A stretch of 30,232 nt of DNA from a virus: positions 1-30,232 of the IMG/VR virus record IMGVR_UViG_3300036851_000799. The stretch is one strand, 5' to 3'. The notes under the pieces are model-generated. The model was given only the letters and a program-made list of their open reading frames with translations. It did not search any database and had not been told where the DNA came from. Each line of letters starts with the position of its first letter. Position 1 is the first letter of the stretch. The position numbers and the translations under genes were made by a program. This document shows, piece by piece, positions 14,296 through 22,583 of this stretch.

Positions 14296-15276
14296 ATGCC
14301 TGCTGTCAACAAACTGGTTGTCAACACGCGACTGACGAACGTGTCAGTCGAACTCAAGGGCGGCACCGGCTTTGTCGCCGACACTATCGCCCCCATCCTG
14401 CCGGTCACGAAAAAGTCTGGCGACATTCTCGAGGCGGATCAGTCGAACCTGCAGGTCGACCCCGACGGCGACGATCGCATCGGCCAGGGTCAGTATCCGC
14501 CGATCCTGAAGGGCGACCTGGACACGACCGCGTACAACACGCAAGAGCGCGCACGTGGCGCGACAGTACACGATGACGAAGTCGACGCCGACACCGCCGA
14601 GGACGCGCCGTACGAGGTCAAGGTACGCGCCACCGAGCGTGCCACGATGCGGCTGCTGCGGAACCGCGAAGTCCGTGTGCGGGCGATCGCGCTCGCGGCC
14701 GCAACCGGCGCGTCGCCGGCGGTCAAGTGGGACGCGGCGCTCGGCGACCCGGTCGCGGACGTGCGCGTGCAGAAGGTGGCGATGTACAACGCGATCGGGA
14801 TTGCGCCGAACTACATGGTGATCCCGTGGCTCGTCGTCGAGCACATGAAGGAGAACGCGGCGCTCAAGGACTATTTCAAGGGCGGCGCAACCACGTCGGA
14901 CCCGGCGCTCGTCGACATCGCGATGCTCCGGAAGATCTTCGGCATCCCGAACATCTCCGTCGCCGACGCGAGCGTCGTGGCCGGTAACATGGTCGCCGGC
15001 CCGAAGACCGGCGCCGCGATCTCGAGCATCTGGTACGACGACGTGCTGCTCTTCTACCGTCCGGAGCGGCCGACGCGGTGGGAGCCGGCGTTCATGTACA
15101 CGTACGCGTGGAACACTGCTTTCCGCGGCGCCGCGCGGAACGAACGCGGGCAGTACGTGACCGAGACCTACGACAAGCGTGGCCGCACGTTGTACATCGA
15201 CGCGCGCACGTACGTCGACGAGCGCTCCCTCGTCGCCACGGCGGCCCGCAAGCTCACGAACGTCCTCTCCATCTAA
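14296..15276 (+). CDS. Major capsid protein
   Basis: 326 residues from ATG 14296. The sequence opens with a short flexible arm and GTGFVADTIAPILPV, has a long middle helix (ERATMRLLRNREVRVRAIAL), then PALVDIAMLRKIFGI and a C-terminal beta region with WYDDVLLFYRPERP and YTYAWNT. The length, helix position and location directly after decoration and protease genes fit the HK97-fold major head protein that forms the icosahedral shell. No N-terminal delta domain of HK97 size is visible, consistent with separate scaffold. The gene is followed by a strong hairpin, as often seen with highly expressed capsid genes. Fold is inferred; role is strongly supported by context. Confidence 0.85.
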   Translation: MPAVNKLVVNTRLTNVSVELKGGTGFVADTIAPILPVTKKSGDILEADQSNLQVDPDGDDRIGQGQYPPILKGDLDTTAYNTQERARGATVHDDEVDADTAEDAPYEVKVRATERATMRLLRNREVRVRAIALAAATGASPAVKWDAALGDPVADVRVQKVAMYNAIGIAPNYMVIPWLVVEHMKENAALKDYFKGGATTSDPALVDIAMLRKIFGIPNISVADASVVAGNMVAGPKTGAAISSIWYDDVLLFYRPERPTRWEPAFMYTYAWNTAFRGAARNERGQYVTETYDKRGRTLYIDARTYVDERSLVATAARKLTNVLSI

Positions 15277-15287
15277 CCGTCGGACTA

Positions 15288-15326
15288 ATCGGGGGAGTAC
15301 GCCGGATCCGGTCGCGCTCCCCCGAT
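15288..15326 (+). terminator. Strong hairpin after the major capsid gene
   Basis: ATCGGGGGAG (15288-15297) pairs perfectly with CTCCCCCGAT (15317-15326) around a 19-base loop that itself holds the palindrome CCGGATCCGG. No T tract follows. It may stabilise or partially terminate the capsid message rather than end the operon. Confidence 0.6.
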
Positions 15327-15349
15327 GTCATCTCCCGAGGGCACTCCCC

Positions 15350-15718
15350 ATGAAGCTCATCGCAGACACGGTGCTGACGCACCGCAGCAAGACCGGCCAG
15401 TCGTACCTCGTCGAGGTCGGGAAAGAGTTCGAGATCGACGACGCTTCCGGCCAGACGCTCATCGACGCCGGCGAGGCGCACGAACCCGCCAAGCGCCGAG
15501 CCGGCGCCGGCGATCCTGTTCGAAACCTGAGCCCGACCGAGTTCGCCGCGCGCTTCGTCGAGCAGCCAGCCGAGAAGATCATCGCTGCCATCGGCGAGAT
15601 CGAAGACCCCGACCTCCTTCGCATCATCGGGGAAACCGAGGCGGCCGGGAAGAACCGCTCCACCGTGCTCGCCGCGGTCCTCGAGCGCGGCACGCTGCTC
15701 ACGACGCCGAAGAAGTAA
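15350..15718 (+). CDS. Head-region hypothetical protein, 122 aa
   Basis: ATG 15350 follows GAGGG at 15337-15341. The first ~40 residues look like a small beta domain (YLVEVGKEFEIDDASGQTLI) often seen in capsid-adjacent connector or decoration proteins. The second part is helical (PTEFAARFVEQPAEKIIAAI and ETEAAGKNRSTVLAAVLERG). No exact family is recognised. The place between capsid and connector genes suggests a structural or assembly role. Confidence 0.55.
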   Translation: MKLIADTVLTHRSKTGQSYLVEVGKEFEIDDASGQTLIDAGEAHEPAKRRAGAGDPVRNLSPTEFAARFVEQPAEKIIAAIGEIEDPDLLRIIGETEAAGKNRSTVLAAVLERGTLLTTPKK

Positions 15719-15753
15719 TTCGCGCTCACCCTCAGCTGAGAACCTCCCATCCC

Positions 15754-15951
15754 ATGACTGACACAACGAAACAGCCGACGCTCGTCACCGTCGAAGCGGT
15801 GAAATCCGAGCGCGAGTGGGTGCACAAGGGCAAGACCATGCAGCCCGGCGACCGCGCTGAGGTGACGCTCGCGCAGGCCGCGAAGCTCGAGAAGGACGGC
15901 GTCGCGAAGTTCGTCATCGCCGGCAGTCCCGTGAAGCCGGTCACGACGTAG
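15754..15951 (+). CDS. Small head-tail region protein, 65 aa
   Basis: ATG 15754 to TAG 15949-15951. The sequence VKSEREWVHKGKTMQPGDR followed by Leu-Ala-Gln-Ala-Ala-Lys-Leu and a terminal strand fits a recurrent type of small phage protein with a His-x-Gly-Lys, Pro-Gly-Asp and a helix before a Gly-x-Ala strand, usually beside head-tail connector genes. Function is unknown; it may be a capsid accessory. Confidence 0.55.
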   Translation: MTDTTKQPTLVTVEAVKSEREWVHKGKTMQPGDRAEVTLAQAAKLEKDGVAKFVIAGSPVKPVTT

Positions 15952-15963
15952 CCCAGCGCACTC

Positions 15964-16434
15964 GTGGCTACGACCTACGCGACGGTTGCCGACGTCGAGA
16001 ACGAGTTGAAGGCGGTCCTCCCCACCGGGTTCCCGGTTGCACCGGTGGCGGGGGACTCGACGCCGTCGCAGGCGCAGGCCGCGGCGCAGCTCCTCGAGGT
16101 GACGACGGGTCTGCGCGTGCGCGTCGTGAACGCGTTAGGCCAGGAGCCGGAAGCCGGGGACGATGCCGCGACGCTCGTCAAGCGCGGCGTCGTCAATCAG
16201 ATGTGCGCCTGGGCGCTGCGCCGGATCGCGCTCGGCCGATCGGCGACGGATGTCGAGGTCCTCGTGAAGCCGTACGCCGACGCGTACAGGGGCGTGCTCG
16301 AGGAGATCAAACTCCTGCCGGACATTTTCAAACGCACGATCGTCGGGACGCACCACGTCGGCAGCACGGCCGCGGAGAACCGCCGCGATCCGATTCTCGG
16401 CGATGACGCGCTCTCGCGGACGGATCTCTACTGA
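15964..16434 (+). CDS. Head-tail connector protein
   Basis: 156 residues from GTG 15964, 12 bp after the previous gene. MATTYATVADVENELKAVLP and the helical arrangement (about four helices, RGVVNQMCAWALRRIALG, then an acidic C-terminal arm) match phage gp6/Gp15-type head-tail connectors that bind below the portal. Length is slightly above the family's usual 100-150. It shares its last base with the next ATG (CTGATGG). A GTTAGGC word at 16134 encodes Leu-Gly. Confidence 0.65.
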   Translation: MATTYATVADVENELKAVLPTGFPVAPVAGDSTPSQAQAAAQLLEVTTGLRVRVVNALGQEPEAGDDAATLVKRGVVNQMCAWALRRIALGRSATDVEVLVKPYADAYRGVLEEIKLLPDIFKRTIVGTHHVGSTAAENRRDPILGDDALSRTDLY

Positions 16435-17000
16435 TGGCGCTCTTCGCGCGCCTCCGGATCCGGATGGACGACGGCGCAGTGCGTGACTTCGCGACGCAGG
16501 CCCTCGCGAACATGGACGATCTCCGCCCAGCGCTTCGTGTGGTCGCCCAGAATCTCCGCGGCTTCATGAGGCGCGTGTTCAATACGGAGGGCAAGGTGTT
16601 GTTAGGCAAGGTGTGGGAGCCGTTGCGGCCCCGCACTGTCGCCGCCCGCACGGCGCGCACCGGACACTACCGCGAGCAGTCGAACGAGAAGCCCACGCGG
16701 CGCATCCTGCACTGGACGCAGGCGCTCCGGCGGTCCGTCATCGAACGCGACGCGGAAGGCCACGTCGAAGCCGTGACCGCGACGTCGCTCACGTTCGGCA
16801 CCGAGATCGCGTACGCGGCGCCAAATCAGAAGCGTCGCAAGTTCCTCGGCATGACGGACGACTTCGTGAAGACGGACGTCGTCGCGCCGATCGCGCAGTA
16901 TCTCGTCGGTCGGGATCCACGAACGGCGGCCGGCCAGCGTCGCACGCGGCGAATCGGCAGCACCAGCGGTCCGGTTCGACTCGACGAGGCCGCCGACTGA
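16434..17000 (+). CDS. Mu gpG-like tail completion/virion morphogenesis protein
   Basis: 188 residues from ATG 16434 (TGATG overlap). LRPALRVVAQNLRGFMRRVF, a Glu-Gly plus Trp-Glu-Pro-Leu-Arg motif, TLRRSV-like ILHWTQALRRSVI and FGTEIAYAAPNQ (ending in an Asn-Gln before a basic run) follow the phage virion morphogenesis family (Pfam Phage_tail_S, Mu gpG). It acts in tail completion and head-tail joining. The final basic and Pro-Gly tail is longer than needed and likely disordered. Good confidence in family; exact step inferred. Confidence 0.72.
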   Translation: MALFARLRIRMDDGAVRDFATQALANMDDLRPALRVVAQNLRGFMRRVFNTEGKVLLGKVWEPLRPRTVAARTARTGHYREQSNEKPTRRILHWTQALRRSVIERDAEGHVEAVTATSLTFGTEIAYAAPNQKRRKFLGMTDDFVKTDVVAPIAQYLVGRDPRTAAGQRRTRRIGSTSGPVRLDEAAD

Positions 17001-17521
17001 TGATCGCGAACGTGCTCGACGAGATCGCCGCCAGCGCGGTCGCGCAGCTCCCGGGAATGATCACCGAGGTGGCCACCCTCCGCAATGTCGTGCTCGACGC
17101 GACGATCAATGTCGTCGACTGGTGGAAGACGGACGCCGAGTTCCTGACCGTGCAGTTCCCCGCCCTCTTCCTCACGTGGGACGGAACGACCACCCGCGTT
17201 AGGAGTCCGCTCGGCCGACAGGCGAATCACCGGATTGGACTCGGGTACGCGGTGCGCCTCGCGAACAGCGTCGACATCAAACGGCACCTGACGTACGTGC
17301 CGGAAGCAATCCTTGCCTGGCTCGACGACTTCCCGATCACGAGCCGCGGCGCCGGCAAGACGATCATTGCGGTCGCGCCGAAGGAAGACATTGAAATCCA
17401 GGTCGATGCCACGCGACTGAAAGACGGCTCGCTCATCTGGGGCGTCGACCTCGGCCCGATCACGGTGACCGCGTCCGACGTCGCCGCACAGCTCCCCACG
17501 CGTCCGATCACCCATCCCTAA
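17000..17521 (+). CDS. Tail terminator-like protein, 173 aa
   Basis: ATG 17000 shares its A with the preceding TGA. A beta-alpha-beta mix (FPALFLTWDGTTTRV, IGLGYAVRLANSVDIKR, LTYVPEAILAWLDDF, IIAVAPKEDIEIQVDATRL) and its place between the completion protein and the tube protein fit a tail terminator that caps the tube and meets the head. The stop codon TAA lies inside a CCCTAACG word (17516-17522). No direct family motif is recognised, so the role is contextual. Confidence 0.55.
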   Translation: MIANVLDEIAASAVAQLPGMITEVATLRNVVLDATINVVDWWKTDAEFLTVQFPALFLTWDGTTTRVRSPLGRQANHRIGLGYAVRLANSVDIKRHLTYVPEAILAWLDDFPITSRGAGKTIIAVAPKEDIEIQVDATRLKDGSLIWGVDLGPITVTASDVAAQLPTRPITHP

Positions 17522-17545
17522 CGCCACTCCCCGGAGAGTCTGCAC

Positions 17546-18358
17546 ATGTCCGCGAAAATCGGCCCCTCGCCCGACAACGTCGTCCTCGGCGCCGGCGAGA
17601 TCTTTATCAACCGCTTCGACAGCGACGGCGTCGAGACGGGCTACTTCCACCTCGGCAACTCCGACGATGTGCGCGCCGTCGTCACGACCGAGGAGCTCAT
17701 CATGAAGAATGCGATGCGCGCCGCGCGCGGCATCTACAAGCGCGTGATCAAAGAGACAGCGGTCGAGCTCAAGATTCGCAATTTCGAGTTCAACCCGGTG
17801 AACATGGCGCTGTTGTACATGGGCGACGTCGCGCAGACGGCGCAGGCCGGCGCCGTGGTCACCAGCGAACCGCTAACGCCCGCGGGCGGGTTGATCAAAG
17901 GTCGGTTCTACACGACCGCCCAGCGCGCCATCAGTGCAGTGACGGTCGAGAAGGGCGCCACGCCGCTCGTGGTGGCTGACGACTACGTGATCAAGGATCC
18001 AGCCCGTGGGTTCATTCAGATCCTCGAGGATGCCACGCTCGTCGGTCTCGCCGACGGCGACGACCTCACGATCGACTACACCTCGGCCGCGCTCACTGGC
18101 GCCACGGCGCTCGACTACATCCGCGCGGCGAACAACCCGCGGATCGAAGCGAAGATCCTGTTCATCTCCGATAACCAAGCCGGCCCGAACTGGGAGTACG
18201 AGTTCTGGAACGTCAACCTCAAGCCGGACGGCGAGGTTGCGCTCATTGGCGAGGACTGGGCGAGCTGGAACCTGAGCGGCAGCGCCCAGGATGACTCGGT
18301 CGGCGCCCACGGCGGCAGCGCCGACGAGCCGTTCTTCCGCAAGACGTTCCGGTCGTAA
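17546..18358 (+). CDS. Major tail tube protein
   Basis: 270 residues from ATG 17546 with GGAGAG at 17532-17537. The beta-rich composition, an early MSAKIGPSPDNVVLGAGEI segment, Gly-Tyr-Phe-His-Leu-Gly-Asn, and YEFWNVNLKPDGEVALIGED near the C-terminus match siphophage major tail proteins that polymerise into the tube. It is followed at once by the two-frame chaperone and tape measure, which is the diagnostic tail order. Its stop overlaps the next ATG by one base (TAATG). Confidence 0.8.
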   Translation: MSAKIGPSPDNVVLGAGEIFINRFDSDGVETGYFHLGNSDDVRAVVTTEELIMKNAMRAARGIYKRVIKETAVELKIRNFEFNPVNMALLYMGDVAQTAQAGAVVTSEPLTPAGGLIKGRFYTTAQRAISAVTVEKGATPLVVADDYVIKDPARGFIQILEDATLVGLADGDDLTIDYTSAALTGATALDYIRAANNPRIEAKILFISDNQAGPNWEYEFWNVNLKPDGEVALIGEDWASWNLSGSAQDDSVGAHGGSADEPFFRKTFRS

Positions 18359-18915
18359 TGGACCGCCTCACGTTGACCCTGCACGGGGCGGACGGCCGGA
18401 TCCGGTCGTTCGTCTCCGCGCAGGACACCACGCTCGAGCACGACGTGTGGATGATGCGATACGTCCGCGCGTGTGGCTTGCACCAGGTCACGCTCAACGA
18501 TCCGGAAGCTGTGCTCGAGCGCGCGCTCGCCTCTGGCCACGTGATGGACCTACTCGCGGGGTCGATCGTCGAATCCGGCGTGCCGTTCAGCGAAGCGGCG
18601 ATCGCCGAGCGAGTACAGTGGCTCTCGAGTATCACCGACGCCGCGAGCAAGGCGCAGGTTCGCGAGGCACTCGTCGGACTCCTCTTCTCGTTTTTTCTCA
18701 GCGGAACCGCGTCATCGACGACTTCCCCGAGCTCTTCCCTCGCGCCGGCGAACCCGCCGAACCGCGACGACGACGCCGGCGAAAGCGCTCCCGCCCCGAC
18801 GGTTCCGACGCCACAGCGGGAGACGGCATCGATCGAGAGTCACGCAGCGGCTACGAGCTCGGAGAGTGGGGACCGCTCGTCCGCGAGCTCGCCGGCGGCG
18901 ATCCCGAGCGCGTAG
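18358..18915 (+). CDS. Tail assembly chaperone, zero-frame product
   Basis: 185 residues from ATG 18358 (TAATG overlap). The first ~113 residues are helical (SEAAIAERVQWLSSITDAAS, then REALVGLLFSFF) as in gpG-type chaperones that coat the tape measure. After the TTTTTT run at 18691-18696 the frame becomes Ser/Ala/Pro-rich with no fold signal (SSTTSPSSSLAPA) and stops at 18915. This tail is probably the default terminus of the shorter product, or is an incidental open frame. The -1 frame carries the more protein-like sequence. Confidence 0.7.
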   Translation: MDRLTLTLHGADGRIRSFVSAQDTTLEHDVWMMRYVRACGLHQVTLNDPEAVLERALASGHVMDLLAGSIVESGVPFSEAAIAERVQWLSSITDAASKAQVREALVGLLFSFFLSGTASSTTSPSSSLAPANPPNRDDDAGESAPAPTVPTPQRETASIESHAAATSSESGDRSSASSPAAIPSA

Positions 18916-19070
18916 CGAAGGTTCTCACGTGGCGAATCCGCGGCGCGGTCACGGAGCTGCTCGAACGTCGCAGGACCGAAGCGCGGGAGAACTACCGCCT
19001 CGAGGTGTTGGCGTGCGCGATGGCCGGCGCTCCGATGCCCGACCCGCCGGAGATCCTCGAGGGAGCGTGA
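18358..19070 (+). CDS. Tail assembly chaperone, -1 frameshift fusion
   Basis: The fused product has ~237 residues: 113 from the zero frame to base 18696 and ~124 from the -1 frame, 18696-19070. The second part opens SQRNRVIDDFPELFPRAGEP, has a basic Arg-rich stretch and ends with a helical GEWGPLVRELAGGDPERV...RENYRLEVLA domain and PPEILEGA. In lambda the matching gpG/gpGT ratio controls tail length by chaperoning the tape measure. The tape measure ATG (19077) lies 6 bp after the fusion stop. Frame use is inferred from coding quality and gene order. Confidence 0.72.
18690..18697 (+). promoter_or_regulatory. -1 frameshift site in the tail chaperone
   Basis: GTTTTTTC; the zero-frame codons are TTT-TTT (18691-18696). 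Slippage by one base lets the second Phe tRNA re-pair with UUU and continue as TCT CAG CGG. A -1 fusion at this position is the rule in long-tailed phages between tube and tape-measure genes. Confidence 0.7.
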
Positions 19071-19076
19071 TGGCGC

Positions 19077-22000
19077 ATGGCTGAACGCGTCACCATCTCG
19101 ATCAGCGGCGTCGATGCGGGCGGGAAAGCCCTCATCCGCGACGTCGTCAAAGAGCTGAACGCTGCGACGACGGCCGAAGGCAAGGCGGCCGCCGGCGCCG
19201 ATCAGCTCGCGACCGCGGGCAGCCGCGCCGCGCGAGATCTTGGCTCAATGCAGGCAACGTTAGGCCGGCTGGTGGCGTTGTTGGGTGCCGCGTCGATTCT
19301 CCGCTTCACGAAGGAAGCGATCGACCAGGCAGACGCCATGCGAGATCTCTCGCAGAAGACCGGCGTCAACGTCGCCCAGCTCAGCGTCCTCGATCTCGCG
19401 GCCAAGCGCGCCGGCTCGTCGACGGAAGGCCTTACTGGCGGGCTGCGCTTCCTCTCCAAGTCGCTCACGGATGTCCGCGCTGGTGGCGCCGACGCAGTGC
19501 AGGCGTTCCGCGCGATCGGGCTCTCGGCACGCGACTTCGACGGGCTCTCGCTCGATCAGTCGGTGAAGAAGATCGCCGACGCGTTCGATGGTTATGCGGA
19601 CGGCGCAGGCAAGTCTGCGATCGCGCAGAAGATCTTCGGCCGATCGGGGAGTGAGCTGATTCCCTTGCTCCACGATCTCGCCGGCGACGGCCTGGCGAAG
19701 GTCACCGCGGAGGCTGAGAAGCTCGGCGCGGTGATGTCGCAGGACGACGTCGACGCGGCCGACGCCTTCAACGATGCGCTGGGCGATGCGAAGCTCGCAG
19801 CGTTAGGCTTCGCGCGCGAGTTCGCGACGTCGATTCTGCCGCCGATCACCGACTTCCTGCGCCTGTCGGCGGAGCTCGCGGCCAGCGTGCCAACGGAGTT
19901 GAAGGTCTTCATCGGCGTGCTGTTGCTCACGACCGCCGGCGCGCTGGGCACCGCGGCAGCGATCGGCACGTTGAACCTCGCCGTGACAGCACTCGCCGCG
20001 AATCCAGTGGTCGCCGCGATCGCGGTGATTGGTGCACTGGTCGGAGGCCTCGCCGCGCTCGCCGCAGCAAAGCGCGTCCAGGAAGAGCAGGAACGACGAG
20101 AGCTCGAGGCCCGCGCGGCGAACATCCTTCGCACGCACCAGCTGATCAACGAATTGGGCGCCGAGCGACGCGCGATCGAGAGTGGCGCAATCTCCGGCAA
20201 GAAGCTCGAGGATGCCAAGCGTCGACTCAAGACAATCACGGAAGAGCTGATCAAGGTCAGTCCTGAGTTTCGCGCGGCGCTGGAGAAGGAGGGCATTTCC
20301 GCCGATAACGCGGTCACCGCGCTCACACGCCTCAACGAGGAGCGCGTAAAGCAACTCGAGTTCGAGGAGCTGGTCACCGCGGTCGAGATCTCGAGTACGC
20401 GCAAAGCGCTGAACGAGGCGCAGGAGAAGCTTCAGACCGCGGCGGGGCGGAACATCGACTTCCTGAATTCGAAGGTCGCGCTACTCACGACCCAGCTCGA
20501 GCGCGCCACCCAGCGCCAGGGTGAATTGAACGCGGCGATCGCGCGCGCAAAGGGGCTTGAGGCACCGACCGCGCCGACGGAAAAGCCGAAGCCGGACATC
20601 GTGCTCCCGGATCCGGCACTGCTGGCGGCACGGTTGACCGCGGAGAAATCGGCACTCGAGAACGAACGCGCCCTATTCGCCGAGCACCAAAAGCTCGAGG
20701 AGCAACGCAATGAGCAGGGGTTCGCGCGCGGGCTCGCGGGGCTCAGCGCCTATTTCGCCAAGCGCAAGGCGATCCTCACCGAGAACATCGACAACGAATT
20801 CCTCGCGCTGCTCAAGCAAAAGAAGATTCTCGCCGATGCGCCCGTGGCCACGCAGGCGGAGGCGGAAGCCAAGAAGACGGCCCTCGGCGAAATCGACGCG
20901 AAGATCGCGCAGCAACGCGTCCGCGAGCAGCAGCAGCTGGAAGCGCTGACCGAGGATGAACGGCAGAAACGCCTTCAGCTCGCACAGCAGATCCTCTCAT
21001 TCGAAGCCACGATCCTGCAGGCGCGTGGGCGCACGCACGACGCGACGATCGCGCAGATCGACGACCAGGTCAAACGCTACGAGCTCGCACTCCGGCAGCA
21101 GGGGACGCTGAGCGAAGAGGCCGTACAGCGGCTCCTCGAGAACGCGCGCCAGGCCCTCACGCCGCGCGCCGATTTCGAACGGGTGCAGCAGGACGCCGAG
21201 CGTGTGTTCAGCGAGATCGACATCGCGCGCCAGCGTATCGACAACAAGGTCCGCGCTGGGTTGATCTCGCAGCTCGATGGCGAGAGGGCGGTTGCGGCCG
21301 CCGAGCGTGAACGAATTCCGGCGCTGCAAGCGATCGCGGACCGAATGCGCGCCGTCGCGCAAGAGATCGGGGATCCTGCACTTCTCCAAGCGGCCGATGC
21401 CCTCAGCGTGCACATCGGATCGTTAGGCCTCGTCACCGACGAGGTCCGCCAGCGGTTCATCAATCTCGGCGCCGACATCCGGCGGTCCCTGCAGGCGGAC
21501 CTGTCGAACTTCCTGGGCTCGGCGATCAACGATGTCTTCAGCGACGCCGGCAAGCGGAGCGACTTGAAAGCGCTCGAGGAGCAGGCACGCCGCGCACGCC
21601 AGGAGCTCGCCGCGCTGGAGTCGGGCGATCTCTCACCGCAGGCCAAGGAGTCGGTCAAGGCGATCCGCACCGAGATCGAGCAGATGGACGAGCAGATCCG
21701 GAAATCCCGCGACGACACGGTGACCTGGGGCGATGCCTTCCTCGAGCTCGCGAAGAACGCCGTCGGAAGCGTCCAGCGCATTCTGGGCGAGCTCATCGCG
21801 GCCGAGATCATTCAACGCGCGCAGGGATTGTTCGGCCGGAAGGATGCGGCCGTAGAGACAGCCAGCGCGGCGACGGCGCTGAGCGCAGCGGGTGCCACCG
21901 TCAGCCTCGGTGCATCACGCACGCAAGGCGCTGCAGCGCAGCTCGGGGGTGCAGGCGCGATCGTCACTCGCTCGGCTGGCGCGATTGGCACGTCCGCCGG

Positions 22001-22574
22001 CGCGCTCTCCGGAGCCGGCGCGATCCTTCTCCGCGCAGCGACGGCGTTGCAGGCCGCCGCTGCCGCGCTGGCGATTGCGAATGCGACTTCGAATGGGCTC
22101 GAGGTCTCCGATTCCGCCATCGATGCGGTGAGACGGTTCATCGGCCGCGGTCACGCGAGCGGCGGCTTGTTACGCGGGCCCGGTACCGGAACGAGCGACA
22201 GCATAATCGCGCGGGTCTCCAACCGCGAGTTCATCGTCAACGCGGAAGACACGAGCCATTGGCTGCCGTTCCTCACGGCCATCAATACCGGGAAACTGCG
22301 ATCGCTCGCGCCGATCCTGGCAGGGCTGAGCACCGGGCTCCGCGTCCCTCGCCTCCGATCGGTTGATCGCGTACCACGCTTCGCTGAGGGTGGGCTCGTC
22401 CCATCAACTGCGGATGCGCCGAGACCGACACCATTCGAAGGCCGACTCCACGCGCGGCTCGAGCTCAGCCCGGATCTGGTGCTCCGCGAGCTCCGCACGT
22501 CCGAGGCTGTTGCGGTGCTGGCAGAGATCGTTCGCGGCCACCGCAGCCTATTCCGTTCGGTTCTCGAGGGGTAA
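19077..22574 (+). CDS. Tape measure protein
   Basis: 1165 residues from ATG 19077. The N-terminus (MAERVTISISGVDAGGKAL) leads into a TP901/prophage-type TMP core with ADAMRDLSQKTGVNVAQLS (~82-100) and FGRSGSELIPLL (~182-193). A hydrophobic region at about residues 277-335 (VFIGVLLLTTAGALGTA onward) has two probable membrane helices. A long coiled-coil centre and the usual Gly-rich end motif GPGTGTSDSIIARVSNREF (~1036-1054) follow. It sets tail length and may form a channel at DNA entry. At roughly 1.5 angstrom per residue the tail would be of the order of 170 nm (inference). Four TTA codons occur, three of them inside GTTAGGC words. Confidence 0.9.
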   Translation: MAERVTISISGVDAGGKALIRDVVKELNAATTAEGKAAAGADQLATAGSRAARDLGSMQATLGRLVALLGAASILRFTKEAIDQADAMRDLSQKTGVNVAQLSVLDLAAKRAGSSTEGLTGGLRFLSKSLTDVRAGGADAVQAFRAIGLSARDFDGLSLDQSVKKIADAFDGYADGAGKSAIAQKIFGRSGSELIPLLHDLAGDGLAKVTAEAEKLGAVMSQDDVDAADAFNDALGDAKLAALGFAREFATSILPPITDFLRLSAELAASVPTELKVFIGVLLLTTAGALGTAAAIGTLNLAVTALAANPVVAAIAVIGALVGGLAALAAAKRVQEEQERRELEARAANILRTHQLINELGAERRAIESGAISGKKLEDAKRRLKTITEELIKVSPEFRAALEKEGISADNAVTALTRLNEERVKQLEFEELVTAVEISSTRKALNEAQEKLQTAAGRNIDFLNSKVALLTTQLERATQRQGELNAAIARAKGLEAPTAPTEKPKPDIVLPDPALLAARLTAEKSALENERALFAEHQKLEEQRNEQGFARGLAGLSAYFAKRKAILTENIDNEFLALLKQKKILADAPVATQAEAEAKKTALGEIDAKIAQQRVREQQQLEALTEDERQKRLQLAQQILSFEATILQARGRTHDATIAQIDDQVKRYELALRQQGTLSEEAVQRLLENARQALTPRADFERVQQDAERVFSEIDIARQRIDNKVRAGLISQLDGERAVAAAERERIPALQAIADRMRAVAQEIGDPALLQAADALSVHIGSLGLVTDEVRQRFINLGADIRRSLQADLSNFLGSAINDVFSDAGKRSDLKALEEQARRARQELAALESGDLSPQAKESVKAIRTEIEQMDEQIRKSRDDTVTWGDAFLELAKNAVGSVQRILGELIAAEIIQRAQGLFGRKDAAVETASAATALSAAGATVSLGASRTQGAAAQLGGAGAIVTRSAGAIGTSAGALSGAGAILLRAATALQAAAAALAIANATSNGLEVSDSAIDAVRRFIGRGHASGGLLRGPGTGTSDSIIARVSNREFIVNAEDTSHWLPFLTAINTGKLRSLAPILAGLSTGLRVPRLRSVDRVPRFAEGGLVPSTADAPRPTPFEGRLHARLELSPDLVLRELRTSEAVAVLAEIVRGHRSLFRSVLEG

Positions 22575-22583
22575 GCCCTAACG

